Shown: in pieces, positions 1 to 12,807 of the stretch | Numbering within the stretch: position 1 is the stretch's first letter | Layout: each line of letters opens with the position of its first letter | DNA from: Desarmillaria ectypa | Lineage: Eukaryota > Basidiomycota > Agaricomycetes > Agaricales > Physalacriaceae | Length of the DNA: 64,000 nucleotides | NCBI GenBank assembly: GCA_030407005.1 | Contig: JAUDYN010000005.1 | Location: 2,356,001-2,420,000, forward strand | Direction: 5' to 3' | Program-made: the position numbers and the translations under genes | The notes under the pieces: model-generated | Databases searched by the model: none | What the model was told of the DNA's origin: nothing | The model's input: the letters and a program-made list of their open reading frames with translations, nothing else

Positions 1-1244
<1,244 letters not shown>

Positions 1245-1453
1245 ATAGTTTGATTTACGGCTATTGTTCAACGATACATGCAGCTTGCTATGAGCCTCAT
1301 TATGTATTATGCACCATGCTATGAGATACTCGTCGTAATAGCATTATGGGACTGAAATCTTGACCAGTAAGATATCTGTATACGATGGTATATAAGTGTA
1401 AGTTTGATCTTTAACTGTCCGTAGGACCTGATATCGTCTGCCTTGGCTGACTG

Positions 1454-1946
1454 TCATTTATCTACCTTTCCTTTGTCCTTCAACGAATTGTTCGGCGTAA
1501 ATTCGTAGGCGTTCGATTCTGTATGGTCCGGGTCAATCTTCTTAGTGTTCCCGCTCTTTCCTTTATGCGAATGTTTGGGGTCTCCGCATGAGTGGCTCTC
1601 ATCAGAGTCGCTCTCATCTGACGATGAATCTTCATCCGACGATTCGTCGAACCGTCTTGGTTTGTGGTATATGCAACAGACTGGATAAAAATCAGACACA
1701 CGAATGATGCAAGTGAGCGACGTGAATGGACGCACTCTTGCTCTTTTTCCTCCCACAGCCTTCATTATCAACTACGTCCTCGCTCCATGCAACCCTAGGT
1801 TTGCGACGTGCACCCCGGAGGCGGAGAGAGCCAACAGCGGGGGTGCTCGAGGAACCTTCGATGGACGGCACATTGGTGACAGTGATAGTCCGTGACCCGT
1901 CATTTGGTGAAGAAGTGGAAGATTGCGCTTGTGTTCTGGACGACAT
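1454..1946 (-). CDS. YPI1: Protein phosphatase 1 inhibitor, YPI1/PPP1R11 family
   Basis: Small heat-stable regulator of type 1 protein phosphatase (Glc7/PP1), nuclear in yeast and acting in mitosis and ion homeostasis. Two exons (1946-1736 and 1680-1454, 55-bp intron) give 145 residues. The family core is RVAWSEDVVDNEG followed by GRKKSK and then CCIYHKPRRFDESSDE; the intron splits the core between KSK and ICC. The core carries a PP1-docking-like R-V-x-W motif. An acidic Ser/Asp run and a Lys-rich tail follow, as in yeast Ypi1. The N-terminal 45 residues are Ser/Thr-rich and probably disordered. It is convergent with RPL4; the 209 bp between the stops hold nothing recognisable. Confidence 0.88.
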
Positions 1947-2476
1947 GGATCAAAACTTTACTTGTGGTGGTCGATGTTTTGGATAACCTCGAGGTGCAGT
2001 GACGGAGCTGACTAAGCGATCTTTATGTGCCGCCGGCAGAACAGCAAAAAATTTTCGGTCTCGTTGCTATGTCGAGTAAACTTCACCGCAACATGGCAGA
2101 AATACCCCTTATTGTGCACTTATCATGACACCTATCAGATCTATGCGACTCTGTGAATCATGATTTAAAGCGGTACTAATAAGACAACAGTACAGTGAAT
2201 ATGAAAGCGAAACGATGACTGGGGGTATATACATGCAAACGAGGCCGAAATGAGAATAAATAAACAACAAGGCCCATGAGTAGAATAGCCACCCGCGTCA
2301 TGATGATAATACAAGGCAAATGCTTCGATGGGCACATGTGACATGGAAAAGGCGCTGTGGTAGATCTAGACGCCGAAAACGAAACGAAAGCTGCGAAAGA
2401 GAAAGCTCGTGGTTCAACCATAATACACCCTGCATCATTGATGAATTTCGTATCAAGACGATTGTAAAAATAAAGC
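1947..2476. other. Intergenic stretch between YPI1 and the MYND gene
   Basis: About 530 bp. It should contain the YPI1 promoter at the left and the 3' end of the MYND gene at the right. I see only short frames with no recognisable protein and no clear TATA box or repeat. Confidence 0.5.
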
Positions 2477-3369
2477 TCACCCTCGGGATGTTGTTGATAT
2501 CGGCTGGAAATCTGTTCTACCCGACTCGACGAAATGGTTAACCGTGTCTAACCAGTCCCCTCGTGTATCCCAAGATATTTTCGAAGGAGGGTCAACTTCG
2601 ACAGGCATCACTTGGCTGACACTGCCGCATTGAATGATGACCACAAGACAGCCAATACCCCCGCCGTGACGACAGCGATCTTCCCGTCGCTGGATATCGG
2701 ATATCACGAGGGGGTCGCGAATGTACGACCGTGGGACGATGTGAGCGTTGGAAACGGAGAACCTAGCATCAAAAATGAACAATCAGCCTTGGTCCGACAG
2801 GATGGAGAAGATAAGGATGATTTACCGACGATGTGACTCGCTGTGGCTCCGGGGGGAAAGTTCAAGTAGGAGGCAGCTTTGTCGAATGTTGGACGGAAGC
2901 CGCTTTAGCTGAAGCGCTTGGAACCCAGCCCATCCTAGCAAAGCGCTGTGGGCGGAAGTGAACTTGCGCAGATTGCGGGCAATGTTTTCCTCGCCGTATG
3001 CGGCAGCAGCCTGCTTCGTGGATGATATTTGGCCGGCGGTATGCTGACAGATGGGTTTGTGTGTAGGCCAATGGATCTTCTGGCATTCCGGAGACTAGAA
3101 GAAGACATTCAAAATGATGGTCATGTTCCGATATTAGCTGAAGACATACGCAGTATTGTGTTACGAGCTAAAGTGCAAATGACGAGGTCAGCGGGAAACA
3201 TACGGAGAAAAGTCAGACGACATACGCAGCCTCCGCATAGCCGAAACTTAGGACCAGCAGGGGACTCGACAGCACGACACTGGTCACACATACGATAACC
3301 ACGAGCCTTTTGATGGTGGGTAGGAGGGGTATTGTAGTTGGCAGCAGCGGGCTGAGAGTAATAAGGCAT
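2477..3369 (-). CDS. MYND-type zinc finger protein, Agaricomycete family
   Basis: Four inferred exons (3369-3226, 3167-3150, 3094-2826, 2762-2477) give 238 residues. The zinc finger is assembled across three exons: CDQC near residue 28, then CGGC, TQYC, SPEC, QKIHWPTHK and a final IC. This is the MYND pattern of two metal sites with the W-x2-HK signature. The C-terminal part has GGGIGCLVVIIQCGSVSQVM, PPSKISWDT and FVESGRTDFQPI, a conserved tail I recall from many mushroom MYND proteins. MYND fingers usually bind proline-rich peptides; no catalytic domain such as SET is visible, so the role is unknown. The second exon is only 18 nt. Exon joins are inferred from frame. Confidence 0.8.
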
Positions 3370-6338
3370 GGCTAAGAAGGCGACTGGTACGACCGAGTAT
3401 GTGACTCACTGAAAACCATCGCTGCAGTTGGAGATTATATAGGCAGAGGGGATACTCGTGTCCAAGTTGGGAGGATAGCTGGAGGGGTAATAGATCGAGG
3501 TGGAGAACAAAAAAGTAACCAAAAGGGTGGCCGGGGCTGAAATTCTTTTTGTTGTTTGAGACATTGGAGATACGCGCTGATACAGACCGGTAAATGCAGA
3601 TGCTTCCAGAATGCTAAGACAATACAGCTCGTTCGAAGCATCACGACATACCACGAAGACAAAAAACAATCATTTTTCTCACCTGCCTCTTTCGGCCTCT
3701 GACACAATAACCGCCCTTTACCAAATTGTCTGCTCGACATTTCAACAATTAACTTCAATTAGCCTACAATCCAAAGCACAATTGGCGTAGACGTATTCGA
3801 CTTTCTTTCACATTACCCCAATTAAACCCACTGAAAGCAATCGACCAACTTGGATATCCCTGCGAATCGTTCCGTTGGTGACCCCCACCTCCTTGTGTGG
3901 TCCGATGCGTCATTAAATATGCCGGGTCGGTCTTGATCTGCTTGCGATGAGTTCTACCGTTGGATCCGCTTCCTGCCTTCCCAAAGCCTCATGGTTGTTC
4001 CCTGAACACGTGGGATGTTTAAAACATTCCTTTGTTAACGTCTTCCCTTTCCTCTGCTCCTCGTATTCATCTCCAATTGACCTGGTTACCTTTACTTTCT
4101 TTGACTCCCTTTCAGATGGTTATTTCGTTCTATTTAACCATTATGATTACCTGCCGTGTGTGCCAGGCTGTCGGACGAACTTGGGGCCTCAAGACAGTTC
4201 CATCGGACCATCGATCATCCAATATACATTCGCGTTTTTTAAACTACCCCATTGGATTCGGGTACTATCCAGCTCATCAGGTTCTCTCCTTCCTCTCTCT
4301 TGACTGAAAAACTCTGTCTTCCGTGTACCTAGACACTTACTGTTGTCAGTTGAGAGCGTGGTCGTAGACCCACCAACTCTTCTAGGCGACTTTGCGTCTG
4401 AACCGGCCTCGTTTGAGGTGTACGTGTATCTCCCTGATAGTATTACTCCTGGGGCGTGTTACTTATCTCTCTCGGAACACTGGCTGAAACCATCTCGCGC
4501 GAAGCTCACCAGCTGCCGCTGCCCCCTTCATTCATCATTAGTCCCTTCAGTCGGTCCCTTTGTCCTATTTCTGACTTATCGTCAGATGATGGTGCAAAAC
4601 GCCTCGTTGCTGGTCTTTGCGAGATTGGCGGAGTGATTACTTGCTGAGAAAGTGAGGCCCAACGATACCATTCCTTTGAAGCGCCAGTTACAGGGACTCT
4701 AATTCATTGGTCGGAGTTTCTGACGGAAATGCTGTTTCAAATGCTGTGTGGAATTAAAAAGCTGTGAATCATCTGCCATCTGAAGCTTGAGAACATCCTT
4801 TTGTGGGTCCGGTGTGTGTAGTGGGTGTGTTGCGGTATGTACCTCAGCGCTAAGAGTATTTCCCAGTACGTTAAAATTGAACAGCAGGCTCCAAGTTTTT
4901 TTGGCTGACCGTTCGCTCAAGTGACCTTTTGCACTGGTTCCTCCATGTCCTTACGAGAGGAGTCCTTCGACTACGAGTTATTGCTCCGCTTACCAACTCA
5001 GTGATAATCAACCAGTCGGAAGTCAGCGGAACCGCGCTAGGAAAGTTTAAATGATCAAATGGATTCGAAACTCTTCTCTTCGTATGTATCTTACGATCTG
5101 ATTCTTTTTTTGGCTTAGGCATCAATCACTGTGCTCTACCTTGGCTGGGAAACCGTTAGATGCAGTATCAGGGCGCATGTCAATGGGCTTCGGCGGAATT
5201 GACGAGTTAGTAGGTCAATTTAACTTACGGAGCCACCACGTGTACAACATGCTATCTTTGCTCGTATCGTCCTCTCAATCTGTACATCTGATGTTACTCA
5301 ATAACACTTCGTAGACCAGTCCTAAGACCTCAAGATTCTCCGGGTATCACATCCTCGGATCGGAAGTTTGAAATGAGATCGCATTGTAGGTACCATTTAT
5401 GCTATGAGTGCTGTAAAAACTTCATGTGCTGTAAAATCCTTCCATTCCTATTTCTAGTAAAGGGACACAGTTCGAGAATCCACATACGACAGTATTCATT
5501 CTCCCACCATTGTTCTGGTTTGGCATCTGCCCAAAATTTGTCATTCCATGACGCATCTATGGGGAAGTTGTGTGAAAGTTCAATGCACCACCATTGTTCT
5601 GTCATGCTACCAACATAGGCTTAATTTCGGTTAGACCGCTGCTGACGCATCAGTTCTCGCCACAAGCAAGCGAACTTCAAATTCGCTGTCACGTCGGGAG
5701 GTCCAAAAGTTCAGAACAATGAAGGTATCTGAAGGGCCTGATGAAATAAATCCGCCGCCGCGAAGGTAAGCTATTGATGATGAGCCTATGTGCAATTAGC
5801 GCTTTGTAGATTTTCTGTAGAGAAGTGCTTGCGTGCCCACTGCCTTTGTGCGACCATAGCACCCCTTTTGCCCCTTTCTCCCCGCTGTATCACAGCCACC
5901 TGTCGGATATTAACGGGCCTTTTTTTTTGATCATATTACGGTCACAATCTCGGTGTCCCATCTAATGACCTGCTCTTGTCGAGTGTAAACGCTACCAGGC
6001 ATCGTTAGCTCGATATTTGCCTGAAGATAGACTGCTAGTTGCTCTTAGTCTAGGCCGATGGTCCGAAATGATATCACCCGGCACCCGTCGGCAAGGTGTA
6101 TTATAAACCCCTTATTGTAAATTTCCATTTCATATCTCTAGGCACTTTGCCTCCTTCGTCAGACTCGAAGAGCAGGAAAGTCATTGCTGTATGTTTTCTT
6201 TATCTTTAATATTTTACTTGGAGTAAACTCATGATTTTCCCAAGGCTCACTAGACCGGCAGAGACATCACATTTTCCATCACCATTCTCCCCAAGATCAC
6301 GCTGCTATTCCCATCCGTAGCTCATCGATAATCGCGCC
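3370..6338. other. Gene-poor 3-kb stretch upstream of the first IDO gene
   Basis: Contains several frames of 60-120 codons on both strands (for example 3947-4303 plus and 4456-4647 plus), none with a recognisable domain or consistent splice structure. The frame at 4456-4647 is hydrophobic and looks like a helical-repeat fragment, but I could not connect it to flanking exons. A 13-bp direct repeat (caccattgttctg) occurs at about 5505 and 5590. The right end should hold the IDO promoter and 5' leader. Confidence 0.4.
6102..6107 (+). promoter_or_regulatory. TATA-like element upstream of IDO copy 1
   Basis: A TATAAA hexamer lies 232 bp before the start codon. This fits a promoter followed by a long leader that may contain an intron (gtatgt at about 6189). 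The hexamer is seen; its function is inferred. Confidence 0.35.
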
Positions 6339-7768
6339 ATGGACCATCTTCCGCCAGACCACTTCCTCTCACTTCCTCGCCCTGAAATATCAATTGGATC
6401 ACCGGGTGGTGTGGTTGATACTACCACACTTGCGGCCCATGATTTTGATGTAGACAATCGGACTGGCTTTATGCCCCCTCAGCCCCCTTTGGCGCGCCTT
6501 CCAGTGCAGTGGGAGCCCTGGGAGGCAATATTTCAGGAAGCACAGGAATCCGAGCTTCAATTGGGGGACAAGCCAGGACTCACGGATGCTCAAAAAAGCG
6601 TCTCGGAAACCTGGCGGTCCCGAGTCCGTAATGCAAGTTGCTTACTTATTTTACCGAAACCCCATAATGACTTGTCATTAAGCTTCCCTTGCTTCCGATT
6701 GATGATCTGAACGCATCCGAAGTTATGCTCCGACGCGGTCGACATGTCCTAGCTTGGATCATGCATTTCTATATTCACTCGCTTCCCCCAAATGCATCCA
6801 TCGTAGTACCTAGACCCATCACGATACCCCTCCTAAAAATTTCTGCGCAGCTCCAGCTCCCTCCCGTTCTCACATACTCCGATGATGTCCTATACAACTG
6901 GGACCTCAAAACTCCTTCCGAGTCCCCTGTCCCTGCTCTAGACAACCTTCGCAGTCAGAGTCTTTTCACTAATACAAACGATGAGCAAGAATTTTATCTC
7001 ACCTCTGCTCGCATGGAATTGCGTGGTGTGGAAGCGCTCGAGCTGATGCGAGCCACCATGGACGAAGCTTTCGTAGGCGACGACATCGCTATGCGGCGTA
7101 TTACCGGATTCTTGCGTCGTCTATCGATAGTCATCGACGAACTTAAAGTCCTTCTCCTTTCTGTTCGTGAGGGTTGTAATCCAAAAGTGTTCTATCACGA
7201 CATCCGTCCGTGGTTCAGAGGTGCTGATTCGGATCCTCAGAAGCGTGAGTGGATCTTTGAGGGTCTGGACGAGCTAGATATAGCCTATCCTTCCGAACTC
7301 TCCGGTCCCAGTGCAGGCCAGAGTTCGCTTGTCCACGCTTTGGATATATTCCTCGGTGTGGATCGCTACTCCCACTCGTCAGAAATAACTGGTGCAGAAT
7401 CTGATGTGTCAGCGAAAAAGGCGTTTCTCAGTCGGATGCAATTATACATGCCGCGCCATCATCGACACTTCTTGAATCATCTTTCCAATAACCCGCGATC
7501 ACTGAGAGGTATCGTGATGGGCGGAGGAGACAAGAAGCTACTGGCAGCATATAATGAAGCCGTTGGGTCACTGAAGACTTTCCGGGACGCTCACATAGTT
7601 ATCGTGACGCTGTATATCATCGGCCCCGCTGGTCGCGCTAGAAGTCAGCAGGAAGGCAAAACACCGTTGAAAGGGACCGGAGGGACTGAACTTGCGAAAT
7701 TCCTGAAAGATGTCAGGGACAGCACAGCAGGGGCTCTGTTGAACATTGAAACCCAAGCGGAGCCGTAG
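6339..7768 (+). CDS. Indoleamine 2,3-dioxygenase, copy 1
   Basis: Haem dioxygenase that opens the indole ring of L-tryptophan to N-formylkynurenine, the first step of kynurenine/NAD synthesis, in the cytosol. Two exons (6339-6632 and 6683-7768) give 459 residues. Family landmarks: RRGRHVLAWIMHFYIHSLPP, the distal segment YHDIRPWFRG, SGPSAGQSSLVHALDIFLGV, LYMPRHHRHFL and FRDAHIVIVTLYI, in which His402 is the expected proximal haem ligand. GTGGTELAKFLKDVRDST near the C-terminus also fits. The single intron has a GC donor (gcaagt) and an AAG acceptor; the neighbouring copy has a normal GT donor and TAG acceptor at the same position. The N-terminus is about 26 residues longer than in copy 2. Tandem relative of the gene at 10574. 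Confidence 0.93.
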
Positions 7769-8000
7769 ACCATAGGCATGTAGCGACCCTACGGCGTGTA
7801 GATAACTTGCCATGGAAAAGAAAGAAGCAAAAGAAACATGTATATGAACTTTATGCTTTTATGCCGGATCTGATGACGAGGTGACAGTACCGAGGACAAG
7901 TAAATGTAGAAAAGGCTACAGTGTCTTGTCTGAATACACTTCACACGCAGCAGCAGAATGTAGAGCGATTATAGCACCGCGAAGGCTAAGGAAATGGGCA

Positions 8001-8984
8001 TTAGTTTTCGACGCCGGATACAGCTTTCACTAACCCCAATTGTTCATCGTAGTACTCTCGCAGCTCTCGATAGTGCTGCAAACGATTACGCTTGTGAACG
8101 AGAGCCAGTAGCATGACCGTCACAATAAGGACTATTGCGGCGCTTATAATGGGACCCATGGAAATCGAAAAGACACCCACCTCCGACGATACAGACGGCC
8201 GTTAGAGCGTATTGCCAAGACTGTATTTTCAAGGGAGCCTCAGGAGGATCGGTACAGAACCCTCGAGCACAGTTTCTCTATTAAAATATAATAAGTGTTC
8301 CATCTACATCTACAAGACATACCGACACGCATTCTTCGTGCACTTGACAAGGATATCGAATATCCCTAGCAGCTTCGCAGACCATGTTGACTTGACCGCA
8401 GTAGTAATCAGGAGCCCTGCAGTTGTCTTTGATTATTGTATTGGTATATTGTTGCCCGTCGAAGTTATCTTGGTACGTTGTGTTCTCTGCGATGCAGGGC
8501 TGTCCGAGTGTTCCATTAGTGTACCTTCAAAGCATCAGTAATTATCAATTGAAAATTGGTCGACGAACATGCATATTGACTTCAAACAGAGAGAACCATA
8601 CATATCAGATTCAGGGTCTGTCCAAGGAACTTGTGGGGCACACTGCTCGTCCCTGTTCAGCTGGCACGCGCCTCCAACAGCAACTAACGGCCAGCATCCG
8701 CTTCCTTCGTCGGGACAAAAAGTTCCAGCGGGACACAGAGGCGGAAGGACATCTTGTTCAGAGTATCCAAAGGGAAATTCGTCGCGTCGACAGATTCTAG
8801 GAAGGCATGTTCCATTTTGTGCTGCCGAGCAATAGGTCATGTAAGAGCATTCCGAGACGAACTTGAGAGAGACTGGATCCACATGGTCGCGAGAGCTTGA
8901 GCAATTAGTACCAGATCCTAGAACGCTGCCTGCCATGTAAAAGCGAGAGAACAGGAAGGAGAGATAGGCAAAGTACGAAACCAT
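8001..8984 (-). CDS. Cys-rich type I membrane protein, secreted ectodomain
   Basis: Not a family I can name. Four inferred exons (8984-8569, 8524-8323, 8277-8181, 8131-8001) give 281 residues. There is an N-terminal hydrophobic signal (MVSYFAYLSFLFSRFY), then an ectodomain of about 210 residues with more than twenty cysteines (examples NGTCLPRICRRDEF, PAGTFCPDEGSGCW, CIAENTTY, EECVSRNCARGFC). One membrane helix follows (YALTAVCIVGVLIVTVMLLA), then a short basic tail with HKRNRLQHYRELREYY. Cys spacing resembles fungal cell-surface Cys-rich domains. The last intron is needed to bring the two halves of the helix into one frame. Its start codon is 42 bp from that of the divergent PIG-X gene, so the promoter must be shared. 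Confidence 0.72.
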
Positions 8985-9026
8985 GGTGGTACTAGTAAAA
9001 GGTTAAGTCGCGTTCGCACAGCCACC
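8985..9026. promoter_or_regulatory. 42-bp bidirectional start-to-start region
   Basis: The start codons of the Cys-rich membrane protein (minus) and PIG-X (plus) are only 42 bp apart. Transcription start sites and core promoter elements must therefore overlap each other or the opposite gene. No TATA box is visible in the interval. Confidence 0.5.
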
Positions 9027-9722
9027 ATGGCCTCTCTTTCATCGACTATCCACCCGTTGTATGGCTTTCACCCCACCGTCACCACCAGCTTCCATGGCAT
9101 CGGCGTAGAATCTTCATGCGCTCTCTATCTTTTACTCACCCTTCCACCTCTCATTTTTGTGGATCCGTATGAGCTTGTCAACTACAAGGACTCTTACACA
9201 TTTCGCCATGCAGGCCCGTCCAACCTGGAACTTCCTGTCTCTGCCATTGAGCCAAACAACTCGCACGTTCTCATGAATGTATCGTGCAAATCCATAACGG
9301 AAGGGTCTGTCCAAATACCATTGCATCTGCGATACGGCGAAGTCACCGCGTGCATGGATGGGTTCCAGGCGGTGGATGTCTTAGTGCCAGAAGGATACCT
9401 TATTTGTGGTGCGTGTACAGTGCTAAATCCATGGTCATGTCCTAAACTTCCTTCAGAGGGTCGCGCCAGTTCCGATCCTGAATCGCATATACCCGAGGAA
9501 TTCACAGCATTGTTTCGTCAGTCGAATATATCGCGTCTCTCACCCTCACTTTCATCAGAGACTGTCTTCCACATCCAAGTACCAGTTGGTATGCCTGGGG
9601 ATGTTTCTCAGGTTGAGCTAGGTACCACAGTTACCATTCTGCTATGCTTTGCCTACCTCATCTATACGTTGTACAAAACTGCAGTTCGATTGGACAGCAC
9701 ACAACATCCAAAGTCTTCATAG
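9027..9722 (+). CDS. GPI mannosyltransferase I stabilising subunit, PIG-X/PBN1 family
   Basis: ER membrane partner of the first GPI mannosyltransferase (PIG-M/GPI14), which adds the first mannose to the GPI precursor. Single exon, 231 residues. Evidence for the family: ESSCALYLLLTLPPLIFVDP followed by YELVNY, then DLP-like LELPVSAIEP, VQIPLHLRYGEV and a C-terminal membrane segment (TVTILLCFAYLIYTLYK) with a short cytosolic tail. This is the PIG-X layout: lumenal beta-rich domain, then one transmembrane helix. Intronless, unlike nearly all neighbours. The shared promoter with the Cys-rich membrane protein could mean coordinated expression of surface-protein functions, which is inference. Confidence 0.85.
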   Translation: MASLSSTIHPLYGFHPTVTTSFHGIGVESSCALYLLLTLPPLIFVDPYELVNYKDSYTFRHAGPSNLELPVSAIEPNNSHVLMNVSCKSITEGSVQIPLHLRYGEVTACMDGFQAVDVLVPEGYLICGACTVLNPWSCPKLPSEGRASSDPESHIPEEFTALFRQSNISRLSPSLSSETVFHIQVPVGMPGDVSQVELGTTVTILLCFAYLIYTLYKTAVRLDSTQHPKSS

Positions 9723-10573
9723 ATCGTCACCCGAATTCACTGCATGCTGAAATCTCACGAACAGAATATGAATGAAATCAAGAATTTATTTTAGCACTGC
9801 ATATGGATGTAGGGGAGTAATCCGGCATAGTTCTCCAGAGTCATCAACTACCACTCCGAATATCTGGTCATTACTCGCCATCCATTCGTTGATTAGGCGA
9901 ACGGAAGTCATAGCTATAGGCACATCACCAGAACCAAACTAGCGTGGAGGCATAAAAGCACTGTTTGGGCAGAAAGTGGCCAGAAGAAAATGCAGAAGAA
10001 GGTATTGAGATAGGTAGCAACAGGTGTATTCCACAAATAGGTCGTCGGTCGTCATCGTGGTTCGAGACAGACCACTAACAAGAAAAAAAAAGCTTATAAA
10101 GGATGTGCTATTTGTGCAAAGGCTTCTGGCGATAACAATGTGCACGGACCCTTTACTTGATCTCCCACTACTTCGTCGAATATATATTTATTTAACCGCA
10201 GTAAGGGCGCTGCCGCGGCGTAGATCTCTGCATATTCCATCCAGTTATTCTCTATTAAAAGGCGTCGTCTTCGGTAGTAGCCGCAAAGGAAGGCTTGCCG
10301 CTGAAACTCGATAATCCGGGTCCCCTACGGCGAACTCCTTAGGATTCTCTACCTCTTTCCCATGGAATGTCTTCTCATAGTCTTGGGGTGGTCCCTACAA
10401 TCACATCCGAGTTGTTCCAACCTAATGTCACGAGAACTTTTCAGGAGCTTACCCAGCCTTGATGAAAATTTTATGTACGTCAAATGGTAAACAGGCGTCG
10501 GCTAAGACCCGGCCGTCTCACATTTGAAACGTTATAAAACCTATTTCTGCTTCGAAATGACCGTACTGTGGCC
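9723..10573. other. Intergenic region before IDO copy 2
   Basis: About 850 bp without a recognisable gene; short frames only. The right end holds the TATA element of IDO copy 2. Confidence 0.5.
10533..10539 (+). promoter_or_regulatory. TATA box of IDO copy 2
   Basis: TATAAAA lies 35 bp upstream of the ATG. This implies a very short 5' leader, in contrast to copy 1, whose TATA-like element is 232 bp away. Motif seen; function inferred from position. Confidence 0.5.
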
Positions 10574-11847
10574 ATGGACACTGCCCTGATTCGCTTGGAG
10601 GACTTTGATATATCTCCTGACACCGGCTTTCTTGGTAGCCAGCCCCATCTTCGTCTCACAGATGAATGGAAAATATGGGAAGACCTACTTGAAGATGCCA
10701 TGGAACGAAAGCTCGCTCTGGGCGAGAATGCTGCTCGCTCAGAAACAGCGTTAACGGAATCCGTTCGATGGCGCGCGCGCATTTGTGAGGTATCTCTTTG
10801 CTTTTTCAACATCCGTGTTTTATCTTGATTCACTTTCGATAGGCGCCTCTGTTGCCAGCTACCGCGCTCGACGGCTCAGTTTCAGCTCTTAGACGTGCCC
10901 ACCATGTCCTATCGTTCATTCTACACTTTTACGTTCACACCTTACCTCCCGAAAGCGCTATTTATATACCGCTGCCATTGTCTGTCCCACTGGCATACGT
11001 CTCCAACGTCCTTGACCTGCCACCCGTAATCACATACTCTGATTTGGTCTTATACAACTGGACGACGGATTCTTCCACTGGCGACATCTACTTTCCTTCC
11101 ATATTTTCCGGAAAGGTTGACGAGCAAGCCTTTTACCGGGCGTCAGCCATCATTGAACTGCGAGGCGCCGAAGCACTTGACCTTATTCGCCAAATTTCAG
11201 ACAATATTCTCATTAGTGCCGGTGCCCAAATCACCAAGCCACTAACACGTATATCTATTCTTATTAATGACTTTAAGAAGGTTCTCCTCGATCTGCGGAA
11301 AGACTGCAATCCCGAAGTCTACTACCAAGAGGTGCGGCCCTGGTTGCGGGGTGAGGATTCGCTGCCTAATAGGAAGTGGACGTTCCAAGGATTGGCAGGT
11401 GATTCTGGCGAGGCATTCAAGGAGCTTTCAGGTCCAAGTGCGGGCCAGAGTACACTCATTCATGCATTGGACATATTCTTGGGGATAAACAACCATCTTA
11501 CGAATGGAACTCCATCGCTTTTTGGGAGGATGCAGCGTTATATGCCCCAGAAGCATCGAATGTTCCTGGCTCGCTTGTCCTCGGCCCCTCGGTCCCTGAG
11601 AGACTTTATTACAGAATCAAATGACCGAGAGTTGGTGGACGCATACAATAACGCAGTGTTGGCGTTGAAAGCATTTCGGGATACGCACTTGATCATTGCG
11701 ACGTTGTATATCGTCGTTCCAACCAACAGGGCGAGAGAGAGAGCTTCGACGGATATCGAATATGTTGGAACGGGTGGCACTGGGTTAGTACCATTTCTGA
11801 AAGGAGTCAGAGACCGTACGAAGGAGAGTGTACTGTGTACGGAGTAA
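10574..11847 (+). CDS. Indoleamine 2,3-dioxygenase, copy 2
   Basis: Second haem-dependent tryptophan dioxygenase. Exons 10574-10789 and 10843-11847 give 406 residues. It shares with copy 1 the blocks RRAHHVLSFILHFYVHTLPP, YQEVRPWLRGED, SGPSAGQSTLIHALDIFLGI, RYMPQKHRMFLARL and FRDTHLIIATLYIV; His354 is the expected proximal haem ligand (human IDO1 uses His346). The intron position is the same as in copy 1, proving common descent, but here it is an ordinary GT-TAG intron. The two proteins differ widely outside these blocks, so the duplication looks old or the copies have diverged in function, as fungal IDO isoforms of different kinetics are known to do. The ATG chosen is the first in frame after the TATA box. 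Confidence 0.93.
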
Positions 11848-12807
11848 ACAAGGATTATGGTTAGTCACTTCAGTCATTCCGAGAATCGATACTCAATAGT
11901 TTCTGGGTTAGGTCGTCTCATAAGCTTTATTGCCCTTTCATATTGGCATGTCACTTACATAGAACATCTCTTGACGATGGGAGGTGTACTACTCATCAAC
12001 AATGTTGCCCTTTTTTCATCATATGAAACTGACAGAAGGTACTTGAGTACCTCTTACAACAAATGCCTCTAGATATTCTTTTCTCTTTCGCAGCCCGTTT
12101 CAGAGAATGAAACTTGGACCAATGCCTTTGGTTCCTCCGTGATATTCCGTCGCCAAGGGCCACGAAGTGTTCGAGCCTGTAACGCCATATGTTGGAAGCG
12201 CCATAAGTCAGCTATAATCTTTTGAAGCTAGAGCAGCAATGGATGGGTTATGTGGCCAGCAAGCAGAGGCAGAATTGAAGTCTTGACATAAATCGAAGAA
12301 ATAATAGAATACGAAGCAATGCAGCTAAGATCAAGCGATCAACGCTGGAATAAGAATGAATAAGGACAGGATGCAACTTTAACGCGTCCTCGGCCCGAGG
12401 TCTCCACGTGCATTGATTATGTAAGGCTTTTCAGAAATTTTATGCGGGAGTCGTTCTGGTAATTTCCTTCACCTTCCTTTTCTTTCGTCTCGTGTACTTG
12501 AGGTTGAAACACTCACCTCTTCCTTTCCTCCGGCTCTCTTGCTCTCTACCACTAAAAGCTCTTGTTGAAAGGTACGTCAGTGTCTTTACCAACTGAGACC
12601 GCCCGACAAATTTGCTGACGAATGGTTCTTGTTCTTTTCACTCCTGACCTCAATTCTTCTCATGACAATGGTATGTGGCATGCTCTTCTTTATGTTGGTC
12701 TCTATGTTCGCCTTTCTATGCTTTATGCCGTATACCCGTGGTCCATTCGTCCCTGCTTCTTACACCTCCATACCTACCAACAATTTTCATTACAATATCA
12801 CATTCAG
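11848..12807. other. Upstream region and probable 5' leader of HSP60
   Basis: About 960 bp. No gene recognised. The HSP60 ATG directly follows an acceptor-like cacattcag (ending 12807), and donor-like gtacgtcag occurs at about 12571, so the leader probably contains an intron. I looked for a clear triple heat-shock element and did not find one. Confidence 0.45.
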
